DNA of 64,000 bases from Alnus glutinosa (GCF_958979055.1 NC_084888.1:2932001-2996000), one strand, 5' to 3'; counted from the stretch's first letter, positions 21,986-35,525 are shown. Notes: a model not told the origin generated them from the letters alone. Numbers and translations are program-made.

Positions 21986-24110
21986 GATTACCCTCTCACA
22001 TAAGGCTACCTAGCTAATGCAATAGAAAGACTCATTGCACCCGATCTTCATCCCTTACTCATATATCTTTTCTTTTTCTTTTTTATTCTTTTTCTTTTTT
22101 GGCAAGTACGTACGTATCTCTTGCTCATAATATACCTAATCAAACAGGCGGCAGTAGTTTGTTGTTTTGTGGTTGTTAAATTCTAGTTCAAATTGTCAAT
22201 GAAGCATGGTGCCCCAAGACTTTTTTAAAGTTGCCGCTCCCATTCTCCCAATGGTTAAGAACTAAGAAGTGACACTTCTTGATCGAGCTAGCGCCCACTG
22301 CGCAAGAAATTGAGAAAATTGTCGGTTTATAAAGATATACTTAATTATGGCGAAGCATTTTGAAAAAGCAAAAAGGTTAATGAGACCAGATCGATGAGAA
22401 TGCTATGAGCCTTGCACACGTGAATTCGAATCTATCGTGATCTCGGGTCAAACGTACGTCATGCATTAACGATGATATTGAAATTTGGATCTTCTGGGTG
22501 CAACTTTTCTTTGTCACAAAATTACCTAATAATATATATTCTAAATTGACGGAGGAGTATCGATCCGATACTGCATGCATGACGTGTTTCCTGACGACTG
22601 TTTACGTACGTAGTAAGCTTAATTTACTAAGCTCTCATAGTATTTGAGGGAATTCCTCGGACGGTAATTAATTCGATCTGATCAATGGCCAACATTAATT
22701 AGTGCAAATGAATAATATTGCTTTAATGTCAAAACCTAATTTATTAAACTCTATATATTAAAATAAAATTAAACAAATTTTTTGTCATCACTAAATTAAA
22801 GATCAAAATTCTTATAATGCATGTTGCCAACCAAATGAATTAAGATCGATGATGGGAATTATATATAGAGTGAAGATATATAGCACAAATCAATTCCTTT
22901 ACGTGTAACTAATTGGAAGAGTATTAATTTTGATTCACACGTACGCACTATATTCTAGTCACCAACTTGGCCTCTTCCTGCAGGTGTCAATTAACCACCC
23001 TAATTAATAGCATGCATAGGATTCTATATGGTGAGTTTTTGCAGCCAACCCAAAAGCAGCTGAAAAGCTCTACAATATTGAATTTACTCATAAGCCATGT
23101 CCGCAATCGTCTCTTCGGTACGAGCTAGGCAACACACATGCATGATGGGGTCGTGGGGTGTAAAGGAATACTCGCAGCAGAAAAGTTTTCTGTAAAAATG
23201 TAACACATGGTAAACGGATATGACAAAATCTATTACAAAAAGAGCGGTTGACATAAGATAAAAAAAAAAAGATATTTCGTTTCATTTCTTTAGACCCTAA
23301 TTAATTTTTTTTGAAAATTATTCATTTTTATTTAGACTTAAGCATAAAAGCTATTTTCTGCCGGCCCGCTTTGAAAAATTCTTTTGCTAGCTAATTTCTC
23401 CTCCTCTTGCATGCACTTGTGGTCATTATCTCTGCACTGAACAGTTTGAACAGTGTATTTCATTGATTTCAATATACAACCATATATATATATTTCCTTG
23501 TTAATTTTGCTAACATGCATGAAAACAACTGGTCAAAGTTTTGCAGCATGGATGTCCATCCGTTTTGCGCTTTTGTTCATAGTTTTGTACTTTATATGGT
23601 AATAGCTAGCGTGCAACTTGCTGGAAAAGAGAGAAAAAAATAAAATAAAAATGTGCAACTTGCATGCACTGCACGTACGTCACGAGTCAATCATGGGAGC
23701 ACGTGTTTCACGTTGGGTGGCTTCCAAACTCAATTGAACGAGTCACCGGGCCGAATCGGTCAATATACTTGGCACTTGGCAGTCCCGTGGATGTGATTTG
23801 GAAAGTAAAGGGATCATCATATTTTTTAGATAGTTCATATATATATATATATATATCAATTCCAATTTTTTAATTAACTTGCTTTCGTTGGCATTTTTCT
23901 TTTTTGAATTTAATATATGTATCATGAATCCTCCTTTCAGAAAAGCAAGCTAAAAATGAAAAATACAAAATTAATAACTAAAAAAAATAAAAATCAGTCA
24001 AATGAGGCCAAAGTGAATTTGATACAAAATAAGACAGAAATGTTTTTGAATTTGTGAATTCCAAATATCTTCAATATTTTTGCTACTTTTATAGCACATG
24101 CATCACGTCA

Positions 24111-24156
<46 letters not shown>

Positions 24157-24785
24157 CAGTATTTAAGCCTTAAATACATTTATTTGAATTACAAGGCTTG
24201 TCAAAATAAGTACCTAGGTTATTAAATTGTTGGCTTGTTTTGTAAATTGTTGTACAATTCTTTTCACTTCTCAAATGCTGTTTTTTTTTTTTTGTTTTTT
24301 TTTTTCAAATATTAATTAACAAAGCGGATTTTCAGATGTGACATCTACTACTAATACTTTTTTTGAAACAATCTACAAAACTCTTTTGAAAATATAAAAC
24401 AATAATTTAATATTATATTCTTTTAAGGGTAAGGATTGTTCATATACAATTTTTTTTTTTTTTTTTTTTTTTTATTAGTGTAAGGGTTGCATAGGAGCGG
24501 TTGATTACATGTATGAAAAATGAAAATAATTTATTAAAAAATCCATAGGTGTGGTGGTGTTGTCATCGCCATCGATCACTGCATGGCTGCCAGACAGATC
24601 TAACAGTCACTATCTAGCGGCTATGCGGTGGTTGCCAATCAGAATTGGCGGCCAGGCGATGTCCGCAATACAAAACTGGCAACCCCGTGGTGGCTGCCAA
24701 ATCAAGTGCAATTGATTTATTGCTAAATCTTCAAATTCTTATATAAAACATGTTTTATATATATAGTATTAATTATTTATGTCCA
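21986..24785. other. Intergenic region
   Basis: No gene is supported. The sequence is AT-rich with many GTACGTAC/GCATGCA words (22090-22120, 22600-22620, 23670-23685). A/T runs lie at 24270-24310 and 24445-24475. The stretch 24540-24700 is GC-richer (GGTGGTGTTGTCATCGCC, TGGCGGCCAGGCGATG) but has no open frame I recognise. Confidence 0.35.
24113..24154 (+). repeat. (TA)n microsatellite
   Basis: About 21 uninterrupted AT units. Confidence 0.95.
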
Positions 24786-24794
24786 AAAATTATA

Positions 24795-24952
24795 GGGAAA
24801 TGCTAAAAATTCTCCACTCATTCCCCCTTTGTCCACCTCTTTTACTTAAAAAAATTGATTTTAAGCAAAAAGACCTTTTTGCTTAAAATCAATTTTTTTT
24901 ATTGTAAATGGAGGATGAAGGGTGGATGAGGGGTGCATGTGTAGCACTCCTC
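24795..24952. mobile_element. Foldback Mutator-like MITE with perfect 9-bp target duplication
   Basis: The 158-bp element is flanked on both sides by AAAATTATA (24786-24794 and 24953-24961). Nine bases is the Mutator target length. The ends are imperfect inverted repeats (GGGAAATGCTA... against GAGGAGTGCTAC...). The centre is a near-perfect hairpin: AAAAAAATTGATTTTAAGCA followed by AAAAGACC and its inverse TTTTTGCTTAAAATCAATTT. Non-coding. Confidence 0.82.
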
Positions 24953-24961
24953 AAAATTATA

Positions 24962-25678
24962 ATATAATTCAAAAGAACATAAAAAATACATATTGTGAAC
25001 GTTAAGTTCATATGGTAAAAAAAAAATTAAAAAAAAGAATAACATCAATTATGCTAATTGAACTCGACGCTCCTTAAATGAATAAAGGTCACTAATTATC
25101 ATATTCCTCCTAAACCTTTTTTTAAAATTAAAAAAAAAAAATCCTTCTCGATCAATCTGGTCAATCAGAAAATATCAAAGAAAGTTTTTTCTCAATTTTA
25201 TAGTAGAGCAAAATGCAGTGAAGCAATATGGGGGCACAATGGCCCAAATATCAATAAAATGGGCCTGCTAGACACTTGCACAAATCTTCCTTTAATATGT
25301 AGTGGGTTGACCGACCCTCCCATGATCCCATCGCGTAGTCCACAGCTAAGAGTAATTCAATGCTATTTGGAAGGAGTATTCATCTTCTCTTCTCTTTTCT
25401 TTTTATATATATATATATATATATAAAAGCGGCCGAGGACCGAGAGCCGCAGAGGAAGAGCTTAGACAATGACAATCATAAGGACCCGGCCTCATCAAGG
25501 CATCAGTAAAACTAAATGCGGTTAATAATAATAAAATTAAGAATTTTCATTTCGCGAGTTAATCTCTTACCCTAGTACATGCTCAAACACTTTGAATATT
25601 CTTTGAGGCCAATGATTGTTGAAGCTAGAAAGAGTATTCCTTTATACCCAACATTAATATATTCCTCTTGTGGCAAGT
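24962..25678. other. Intergenic region
   Basis: AT-rich DNA with a TA microsatellite at 25405-25426. The short stretch 25425-25500 (AAGCGGCCGAGGACC...) is GC-richer. No gene is supported. Confidence 0.35.
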
Positions 25679-25686
25679 ATTTTGAT

Positions 25687-26412
25687 TAGGGGTGGGCGCG
25701 GGCCGGATTTGCATGTTTTCCACAATTCGTTCCGCAGTGAACGGGTTTGAAACTCAAGATCCGCAATCCGCATAGTGAATGGTCAACCCGCTAGGCCTTG
25801 GGTAGTGCAAATCGGGACGGGTTCATGCAGGTTCGGGTATTTTTTTATTATTTTTTTTCTGGGCCCAAAACTAGAAAAATAATTCACAATCTTGTTAACC
25901 CAATTTAAAATTTGAAAATCCCAATTGAATCAACCTGACCAGCAAACAATAACAAGAAGAAAGAATCAGAATTACCAACAAACCTAACTGTAAAGAACTT
26001 TTTTATTCTTTTATGTGGTTGTAGATTGAATGGGTATGTGTATGTGAGAATATAGAGATAAAAGTGTATATAAGAATAGAGATGAAATAGATAGTGCAGA
26101 ATTAAATGAAATCAAAGGTACACAATTTGGGCAATTCGTGACTCTTATAATTTATTTGGAGAAAATTTGATGAAATCAAAGGCACACCCCTAGTCATGAT
26201 TCTTATAACTTTTTTGGAAAAAATTTGATGGTACGAGTATAAAGGGATTGTGGGGCGGGGTGGGTGAGAAAAAATTTAATACCGCAACCCGCCCCATAAA
26301 TCACGGGTTGGCATATTTAGGGTCCGCACTTTTTTAAAAATGTCTTATATCCGTTATTGACGGGGCGGGGCGGGGCGGGTTCGCTGGTGCGGGTGGATTT
26401 TGCACACCCCTA
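25687..26412. mobile_element. Non-autonomous hAT element with perfect 8-bp target duplication
   Basis: The ends are TAGGGGTGGGCGCGGGCC and, reversed, TAGGGGTGTGCAAAATCC. Flanks ATTTTGAT at 25679-25686 and 26413-26420 are identical 8-mers, the hAT target size. Both termini carry GC-rich subterminal repeats (GGGGCGGGGCGGGGCGGG near 26360; ACGGGTT / CGGGTTCG words). The 726-bp interior is AT-rich and has no transposase. Confidence 0.92.
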
Positions 26413-26420
26413 ATTTTGAT

Positions 26421-28588
26421 AATCCAAACTTAACTTTAAACCCTCTTAACATATGGGGTTAGGTTTGCAGCCATATCGTGACGTAAATTAGATTTTTCAC
26501 TTTGATTGACGAAATCAAAGAAAAGGAATATGTTTAGGGCACTATAATTTTCTTTTAAATTGATATGTCAGTCAATCTATACTTAGTGAAATGATTAAGC
26601 AATGAGTATATGGTTGATAACTCAACCATTGACTAATTAAGTTGAAGAGTCAAATTTTTTGCTTAATTATTTCACCAATTATAGACTGACATATCAGTTT
26701 GTAAATGACTTTACAGTAAAGGCTGTAATATCCCTAACAACACTTGAAAATGAAAAATACAAAGAACAATTCTTACCTACAAAAGTCTCATTCAATTTTC
26801 AAGCAAAGGCATAAATTTACGCCATCAAATATTCCCCCAATCAAATTTAGGGATCGATATCCTAATAAGCAATAGAATAATGGAATGCCAAAATGGTTTG
26901 AATATTCCTAACTTACACATACTAATCATGTAGAATGATCAAATCATAGTGCAATAATCTTCACTATCAAACCAAGAGAAATATAGGCTTTAATCTTATT
27001 AATATGATGAAAATCTGATATACCATACAAATTAAATCTGTGGAGGCTGGCCTTAAAGAGCCCTATTTAAATGAAAATAAAGGAAAGAGAACAAATTCTG
27101 TGTGGCTTCAAAAATAAGAAAAAGAGCTTTTCCAATAAATATGGGCCTCAACTGTAGTTCAAAGATTCTTTTATATCAAGATGGTTTTCAAACACAAGCA
27201 AAGAATTAAAGAGATATATTTGTTTACAGTTTACTATTTCCAAATTCAATTAATTTAATATTAAAGGAAGAGATAGCAAATGGTCTACAAAAAGTAGCGT
27301 TACTCTTGGAAAGAAAACTCTACAGGAATATCTCAAACTATAAATCCAGGCAATTTTGAAGTTGCTGAAAGCCTGCTTATTTACGTGGATATCATTATCC
27401 AGACAAAATTGATCACATGCTTCTGCAGAAGCATCAGTGGCACTGATAGGACAGCCTCTAACAATTTGGAATCACAACAGAAGCCACATAGCACTTCAAC
27501 ACTCGCTGTTCAGTGTTAACTCTCACCTTTCTTTTCTTTCTTTTCCATTCAGCAGTGACAGAACAGGAGGTAACGATGGGTCCTGTCCTCAACCCTTACA
27601 GCAAAAGGTAAACAGGAAGTACAACATGTCACTCGGTGTGTTGTCATCCACAGAAATAGTAAGTTTCAGCACACATAGTGAAAGCTCAGAGCTGCAACAT
27701 TCAGAGACGGCCAATTTAACAAGCCCAATATTTGCAAAGAAAAAGAGCAACAGCTGAAATGAAAGAATTACAGTCTTCACATCTAGTTCTCGCGCTCGGT
27801 ACTGTGTTTTACATAATTTTTCTTCTGTATTTTTGAAATGATTGACATAAAAAAATCACTTAAAACATATTTCACAAACAAAATAAATGTGAATAATTGC
27901 ATTACTCATTGCAGTAACCAACAAAATCACAATCTAAACAAAGAGCAGTGCACTTTGCAAAAATGAATAAATAAATAAAACAAAGAGCAGTGCAGAATAA
28001 GACCAAATGGAAAATGAAATAGTTGATGTTATTGTACACTGAATAAAGTTTGAAGGCCCAAGGCACTCCAGTCCTACACGTGTGGGGTCAGAAGCAAAAC
28101 TCCCACCTCAATTTCAAGGAAAATTGGAAGCCTCTGTGACCTGAAGGAAGATTCAAGGAAGCCATGGAGCAGAGCAACAACTAAAGAATAACAATTGCAA
28201 TTGCAAGCTCCAAAATTTGCCGCAAATTTTCCTCCCCTAACAAGTATTTTTACCCAACAACAGCATTTACTTCTTCTCACAATGATGTACCCCAATAATG
28301 AGTTTTATGATATTCTTGATGGGGTTTATTTGAAAACCATTGGCGAGAGCACTTAACAAGGAGAACCATTTACAGCAAGGTGTGTTGCACTCTATATTCT
28401 GGTTCTTCATTTATGTTGAATCAATTGTTGGAATTGAAATACTTCACTATGTACAGGAGAGTAAACGCGCAGCTCAAAACCCCACCACATTTGTTAGCGT
28501 TCATCTGTGACTAGACGTGGAAGGTCCTTTACCTCCTTACCCCAAAGATTTGAAGGCTAGTGTATAATACAAAGTAAAAAATCTCCAT
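26421..28588. other. Intergenic and 3' flank of the U-box gene
   Basis: A loose inverted repeat lies at 26545-26720: ATTGATATGTCAGTCAATCTATA against TATAGACTGACATATCAGTTT, with GATTAAGCAATGAG against TTGCTTAATTATTTC. It is a small foldback element. 27430-27780 is less AT-rich, but its open stretches do not resemble a known protein. 28050-28588 is the likely 3' UTR of the U-box gene. Confidence 0.4.
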
Positions 28589-29938
28589 TCATTGAATAGT
28601 TCTTGTGAGCTTGCACTTGGAGATGAAGATTGTATCTGAGTAATTTAGACTACACAGCTTCAAAAGCTCTGCAGACTGCTGCTTCAGGACAGGATTGCAA
28701 CCACTTTGAATCACAAGGAGGAGCTTTGCCGCGAGACCAGCATCCACAGCAATGGAAGAGCATTCATCAGGGGCAAGTTTGCATACAGACCATAAAATTG
28801 ATAATGCATACTGAGTAATGCTCTCTGAAACCCTCATTAATAGCCTTACCATATTCGGAATGGTATTCGAACAGTCCTTCAAAGCCAATCTTCCCTCTTG
28901 TAGAGTAGACAATGCATCCAAGATGAAAAGGGCTAATTCTAATGAATCAGGATTCAAAGCAGGTAACAATTCAACCAATTGAGGAACAGCCCCTATGCTC
29001 ACAATCAAGCTCCTTACTTCCTTATGCAAGCATATCGTCCTAAGGAGGCTAAGTCCGGGCAAGATGCCGTGTGGATGTCTCTTATCCTTCACTAGCCTCA
29101 TCAAACCAACCAAGAGGCTATGGCTCGAAACAATCTCTGACCTGAAACCCTTCTCTTCCATCAACATCTCAATCAACCGTGTACAATTGATTTTTGTCTC
29201 GATGCAGCCCTCATTCAAAATATCCACCATTAACGAAATCTTTGCAGGTTGCGTCAAGTTCGTTTTGGACTCTGAATCCAGGGTCAAATTTACAAGAATC
29301 CCAATGGCTTCGGAACCAACAGCATGGGATGTAAATGGACCCAGTAATGATGAAATCACAGCAACCCCGCCTTCATCAATCACCCTCTTCCTAGCGGTGG
29401 CATGAGCTGCCACAACTTGTCGGAGCTCCTTGAGGGCTTGAACTCTAGCTTGACCCTTGACCTTCTTTAGTGTTTCGAGAAGCTCTGATGCCCTTCCCTG
29501 TACATCTTCCGATTTCTTCTTCATGAGCAAATACTTCTGAGTAAACCAAGTGTGAATTAGATGGTAAAGGGTCCTATTCGGTGTGACCGAATCGTCCCAA
29601 AGCTCTTGCATCGTGGTGGGGCAGGAGAAGTGCCCCAAGCTGAACCATTTGAGAATGTTGGACCTCTCATATGTCTGGCCAGTGCAAAGAGTCACAGGGT
29701 CTTGCATTGGTTCAAGGGAGATTGGGCAAATAAATACAGAGGGAAACTCGGATAAGTCGAGCTCCTCAATCATCTTCTTGAGATCCAATTTCTCTCCAAC
29801 ACCAGCTCCCACAACCCCACCACCAACACCACCCAAAACCCCGTCTTTGACAGCAGTGTCCAGATCTAGAACATGCCCATCTCCACCACCTTCATACCCA
29901 ACAAACCCATCCCTCTTGGAGGGCTGAAACATAGGCAT
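28589..29938 (-). CDS. PUB30: U-box/ARM-repeat E3 ubiquitin ligase, PUB30/PUB31 type (449 aa)
   Basis: Plant U-box proteins transfer ubiquitin from an E2 to substrate; ARM repeats bind the target. Seen: residues 65-139 form the U-box (FPSVFICPISLEPMQDPVTL, TGQTYERSNILKWF, SCPTTMQELWD, TPNRTLYHLI). A helical linker follows (LMKKKSEDVQGRASELLETL), then ARM-like helices to the end (VISSLLGPFTSHAVGSEAIG, GAVPQLVELLPAL, ECSSIAVDAGLAAKLLLVIQ). The C-terminus SDTIFISKCKLTRTIQ and the N-terminus MPMFQPSKRDG...GHVLDLDTAVKDGVLGGV are hallmarks of the PUB30/31 pair. The start is set at MPMFQP (29938); an in-frame ATG 28 codons upstream exists but the family begins at MPM. It has no introns, normal for this group, and no lesions. 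PUB31 is the alternative name. Confidence 0.95.
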   Translation of the reverse strand: MPMFQPSKRDGFVGYEGGGDGHVLDLDTAVKDGVLGGVGGGVVGAGVGEKLDLKKMIEELDLSEFPSVFICPISLEPMQDPVTLCTGQTYERSNILKWFSLGHFSCPTTMQELWDDSVTPNRTLYHLIHTWFTQKYLLMKKKSEDVQGRASELLETLKKVKGQARVQALKELRQVVAAHATARKRVIDEGGVAVISSLLGPFTSHAVGSEAIGILVNLTLDSESKTNLTQPAKISLMVDILNEGCIETKINCTRLIEMLMEEKGFRSEIVSSHSLLVGLMRLVKDKRHPHGILPGLSLLRTICLHKEVRSLIVSIGAVPQLVELLPALNPDSLELALFILDALSTLQEGRLALKDCSNTIPNMVRLLMRVSESITQYALSILWSVCKLAPDECSSIAVDAGLAAKLLLVIQSGCNPVLKQQSAELLKLCSLNYSDTIFISKCKLTRTIQ

Positions 29939-32900
29939 TTCTGAAACCCCCTTTTGAAATAAAACCAAACCCAAAGTACAAAATACCCACCCAAAATCAC
30001 TGAACTGACAAGCGCCCTTCAAGGCACATTACATCTAGCTTGCACATGAGATGTGTGGATAAAGGATAAAAAGAGAAGAATAAAAACCCTCAAAGTTTTC
30101 TCTCATTGAGAATCACAAGCAACAATACTCTCTTTTTAGTACGCACACAGTTCCCTTTTCACTTTGCTTTATCTGATCCCTTTCTATATGGTCAAAAGAA
30201 TCATTACCATCATAAGACACAGACACACACACACACTCACTCACTCAAACACATCATAAACTTACAATCAACCTCCTTTCACTTCATGCTCAAGCTCCAA
30301 AAGGGCTAAATCAGCAACCCTTTAGCAAAACAATAAAGATGTGAAAGAAAACAAAAAGAATTTTAGACCGCCCAAAGACCAACAGTGCACACTACGAGTA
30401 CCAGAAAAAAAAAAAAAAAAAAGCACCGTAAATGTAACAAACAGTACAGAAATTGAGAAAAATAAGCGAGACCCAGATCACAAACAAGAACAAAAATGAG
30501 GAAATCGAAGAGCTTTGAGAGGGAAAATCAGAGAGGCCGTACCGCCATAGGAAAAGGAATAGAGTGGAAGGAGCAGAGAAAAGCCATCCCCCGTCAAAAG
30601 GCTCCCCACCCCTACAGCCCTTCTTTTGGGGCAGTTGCTGAAAAAACCCTTCACCGAAAATAATATAAATTAATATTATATCATTTATTATTTTAATTGT
30701 TTTTTTTTTTTTTTTAAACAAAAATAGTCTAGTGACTTTGAATTTATCGGGATGACGGGGAACCACGGGTTGCAGCCGGTTTGTAAGCCCTCGGCCCGCG
30801 CACCACACGTGCAGTCATATTTCGTCTGTCGCTGTAATGTCCCGCTTCTCTGTTCCTCGCTTACTTTTAAGTCACACAAGACACTCAAAATGACACTTAC
30901 ACCCTTGCTTATTATGCCCAAATCACCGTTATCTTAAAAAATTTTGAAGGTAAGAAAAATAGTTTTACCTATTACGGTTTTTATTATAATTTTCTTACAA
31001 ATTAATGTAACTCTTTAAAATTAGTAAAAAATAATTAAGAGGGTATAGTTGATGTGATAATCGCTGACTAATTCAATTGACCAGCCAAGTTATTAAGGAA
31101 GAAACTAAAATTATAGGTTTAGGGTAGACAAAAAAAAAAAAAAAAAAAAATTCTATCCGGGTTGAAAAAATAATTTTTTAAGGGTCTATCTTTTTTAAAA
31201 AATGGGAGGATTCTATAATTTTGGAAGGCTAATACCCCAAAGCTACAACTAGATCCACTCACGCAAGATTCTCTATCTTGTGTTAGAATCTGTGATATTT
31301 TCTATACGTTGATTTCTTCATTTTCTTTTTAATGTATTAACCATATTTGTTTGTAATCAAAATCTAAAATTTGATTACATTTTTTAGTTTATGTCGGGAA
31401 TTGTATAACATTTCTCTTTCCCTTATACATTAAAGACTAAAGTTATAGATTTGACTTAGGTAATGTAAAAAAGAACTATAGTACATATCTTACAGATTTT
31501 TTTTAAAAACGGTTAAATTTAATTTATTCTTTTTTTTTATTTAAGATTTAGAATTAAATATGAACTGTTGAGAAAATTACAACAAATATATATATATATA
31601 TATATGTTTTTTTAACAATGCAAATAAATCAAAATGAAATCTTAGAAGACACTTCTCAGCAATGGACGTTGGTTTAAAAATTCTTGTATTATTATTATTT
31701 CTTTCTTCTGCTTTTCTCTCTTTATTTTGATCTTTTATGAAATTGGAGTTCAAGAAGAAAAAGGAGAAAGTGGTCTTTGAACAAAAAGGAATGCCCCGCA
31801 CGAAGCCAAAAGCTGGTCAAGTTTTCAGTAAAATCCAGCGAACCCCCACGGGGACGAGGAGACCGGGTGCGAGCCACGATACCAATCGCACATCTCGTTT
31901 AACCAAATCGAATATTTCAGACACCTTTTTTTTTTTTTTTTTAATTTTTTTATAATAGAAAATAATCAAAAATTAAAAAACCAAAATAGAAAATAAAATA
32001 ATCAAACTGGCCGGGGACCCAACGCCCTCCTGGTCCTGGTCTTCTTTTTTTTTTTCTTTCTTTTTTTTTTTTATCAGTTTTAGGAAAAGCGACCAGCTAA
32101 GCTGTTTGACTGTCACAGTTTTTGCTTTGAGCCTTTGACCGTACGTCTTGGTTGGTTTATCCGGTCTTTGCCTTTGACTGCTTTGCCACTGCCGAGTCCC
32201 AGACGTCCTGCCCGTTTGCCCTGTTGCCCCTCTTCTCTGCCTGCCTCCAACTCAACCGCACATTCACACGTGACTTTGGGACCCTGTCTCTCAGGCAATA
32301 TCTCTATTTTGCAGCAATGGATTAGTATTGCATCGATCCGATAGATATATATATATATCTCTCTTTTTTTTTAAAATGTTGCGCTAGTCCAACTCTTATC
32401 CTCTTAAATGTACATTTTATAACGTGACACTAAAACTTACTATTAAATTTCGGTTAAATCATTATTAAATTTTAAATTAAATGCTAATTTTTAATGTTAC
32501 GTCAAAAAATATGAAAATATTAATGTGTGTAGCAATTTTTTTTATGTGCCTTTCATTTAAAATAAATCCCAACATCTACTTTCTCCTCCTTTTTTTGCCT
32601 TCGATTTTGGCCGTTCATTTGAGGAAAAAAGTACTCCATGATATCTCAATTCATTAAGAATCAAGCAAAATCATATGTAGTTAGGGAGGGTCGAGATTTG
32701 GTGCAATTTGCTGACCAAATTTTAATTGACCTGATTTGTGAATGAAAAAAGTCTTAATGGGGTTCGGACAAGTGAATCTCATTGAGACCTTCTCTCAATT
32801 GACTGACCAAATTAATCTAAGATACGGAGCTATGAACAAATGAATCAGACCCTCTCCCAATTGACTGTCAAATGGTCAATGGTAGAAAATCTTAATTCGG

Positions 32901-34647
32901 TTTTGGCAGAAGTTGGGACCAAAGATCTGATTGCAGGGGTTCATAGACTGTGAAGTGGGCAAGTGGGTGGGTCGTAGTTAGGGTAAGTATGGTGGATGGG
33001 TTAGGTTTGGTTATTGGTAAACAAGTATATCACTTGGAATGGTATTTCAATTTGGGTGGGTTTGGGGAATTGAAGGTTTTGAGTAGGTTCCAGTCTGGAT
33101 CTTGGCGCAGGCATTTTTTTAATGAGACTCAGACCCGTTTAAAAGCTGGTCCTCTAGTCCAAGTCCAAACTATATAGTTGTATAAAAATGTGTGCAACCT
33201 GAAGACTATACAATTAAAATCTAGTTTAGGGTTGGAATCACATGAGCATATGCTAAATATCATAGCCTCTCACATGACCCAACAAAGGAGTCCATCACGA
33301 GGAGTTGTAATTTATTCTTAAGATATTAGAATCCTCATTTGCCTTGAGTTGATAGCAATTAATCTATTTTATTATTTCAACACGATCAAACCCCACTTAT
33401 CTCATCTCTATTATTTCACTATAATACTTTGTTGGGCTTAGTAGCTCGAGTACCTGGTCTATCATCCAATGAACCTAAATATAACGTCCATAATGTGTCA
33501 CACTGGATCTTATCTCTTAATACATAATTAGTATCAGTCCCCGCGATCTTGGTTTACAAGCGTCACTGGACCTATGGAAAGCCACATGGTCAGCGGCGGG
33601 CGGCTACAACAAATCGACTATAAAAGATAGTGGAGTGGAATGTGGATAACATGTAAAACGGGGTCTTTCGTCCCTCCTTCCCTCTCTCTCACTCTTCAAT
33701 ACAATCTATTTCGATAATACTGATTTAAATATTGAAGCTATCATCTGTTGGCCTGCTTCGACAAACTCTTGCGCTATAGGTACTTCAAATCTCTACCTCG
33801 ACTCACGGTTAACTGTTCTAACATACTTCTTCTAGCACGTTATTATGGTGGCTTTGGTCGTTAGGGACCGAGAGTCCTTCAACAATAACCAAAATGGTTC
33901 ATTGCTTATAAATAAGCCTTCAATCCCGTGTTGTATATGGTCAAACAAGTAGGTAGGAAGAGTTCATATTATCAACTTTGAAGGCTTATTTATATGCAAA
34001 GTCCCGTGTTGTATCATATTATTATTCCATCAACCTGGATCATAAATATTTGTAAATATAGAATTCGACCTTTTATCAATATCTACTCTCCTTCTTTAAT
34101 TCTTTATTCCTTTCTTTTATCCCATCTTTTTCTTCTTCTTTATGAGATATTGTTGTATTACACATTCTAGTGTTATTATGGATCTGATTTATCTCTCTCC
34201 TTTTTTCTTTAAATTTTTCATATCCAGATTCATATTACTGTGAATTTGATTATCAATATCATTTTTATTAGTTTGATAGTGTTTTCTAATTCCTTACAAA
34301 GATTGGTTGTTCATGAATTCCAATAAATATTTTGTCTATTATTAACACTAAATTTATCGATAAGTATTGGTTGAGACTTAATTAATTTTTATATTTTTTT
34401 ATCAATTTTTTTTTGTTTATATCTAAATTCATATTTTCCATTAGACATATTTAATATTAGAAAAATACTTATAAAGAGTACACATATACTTTACGTTAAA
34501 TACTTGTTCTAAAATAAAAATAAATTGAAATATAAAGTTTATAACAATAAAACTTAATTGGCACTATGCTGATAACCGAATTGGAACTCTAAATTTGGGA
34601 CAACAACCAATTAAAATCAATGGTGTCTAATAGCATGTATGTGATTG

Positions 34648-34650
<3 letters not shown>
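29939..34650. other. U-box promoter and long gene-poor region
   Basis: The leader of the U-box gene probably lies at 29939-30300, with a CA repeat at 30216-30234. An A-run is at 30402-30421 and T-runs at 30700-30716. A/T simple sequence lies at 31130-31150, 31585-31604 (TA) and 31926-31942. 33540-33860 has an LTR-like order (TATAAAAG at about 33619, then a CT-rich leader and AATACAATC), with no pair and no coding sequence, so I leave it unassigned. Short open frames at 32110-32340 are low-complexity. No gene is supported. Confidence 0.35.

Positions 34651-34694
<44 letters not shown>
34651..34694 (+). repeat. (GA)n microsatellite
   Basis: Twenty-two uninterrupted GA units. Confidence 0.95.
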
Positions 34695-34697
<3 letters not shown>

Positions 34698-35525
34698 GAA
34701 GGGGATCTCAAAGGGTTTTTTTGAGTGGGGGGGCAAATAGCCCATCGTGGCACAGAGGTGGCCGGCCTATCATGTTTTGCCTTGTTGCTGCACGTGCAGT
34801 TGCTTATTGGACGTGCATGGCCTGATATGTGTTGGATCATGTTGACGTTTTGAGACCCGACGGGCTTGAAAATTAGCACTACAAATTTTTAAAGCATTCT
34901 AGCTTAATGGCTTTGAAAAACAATGTAGGAGATAAAACCTTGTGCAAAGTAAGCACTTAATCTTTTGATAGTCCTAATGGACTAAACATGTTCGGATTGA
35001 CTGCATGTTGAGAAGCGTTGAGAGAAGATGTTCTTTGGGCTCAACTATTTTCTTCTTGGCTGCTAATGGGCCTGAATCCGGCATCAAATTATGATTATTT
35101 ATATGGGATGGAGATCAGATATAACGAGGTTTCATAATTGTGAAAAGTTATAGGATCATCGATAATATTAATTTTAAAATAAGATGTCAAAATTTAAAGT
35201 TGATATATTTAACGGTGTATTTGAAGTCAATATTAACATGTTTTTTTAAAATTTAAATAATGTGAAATCGTGTATACTGTTAGATGTATCAACTTTAAAT
35301 CGATCATGACCAGTATCTATTTTATTTGAAATAGAGAGGATTTTATTCCCTGTTTCAACACCTGTTGAACAGTCCTAACTTCACATACTGGGTATCGAAT
35401 ATTTCGAATATGAATAATATTCAGAATCTGATCACGGATTTCAAAGCAATGAAAATGTGTTTGGATGTTGAATATAATTTAAATTCTTTTGAATATGTGT
35501 TTGGGTGTTGAATTTGGAAGATTGG

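Noticed and set aside
27437..27757. Open frame on the plus strand, about 106 codons
   Set aside because: No family resemblance, Ser-rich composition drift, and it lies in probable downstream flank of the U-box gene.
32110..32344. Open frames on both strands
   Set aside because: Short, mutually overlapping and without recognised domains or splice context.
33540..33860. LTR-like promoter order (TATAAAAG, CT-rich leader)
   Set aside because: No second copy, no primer site and no defined ends, so a solo LTR cannot be supported.
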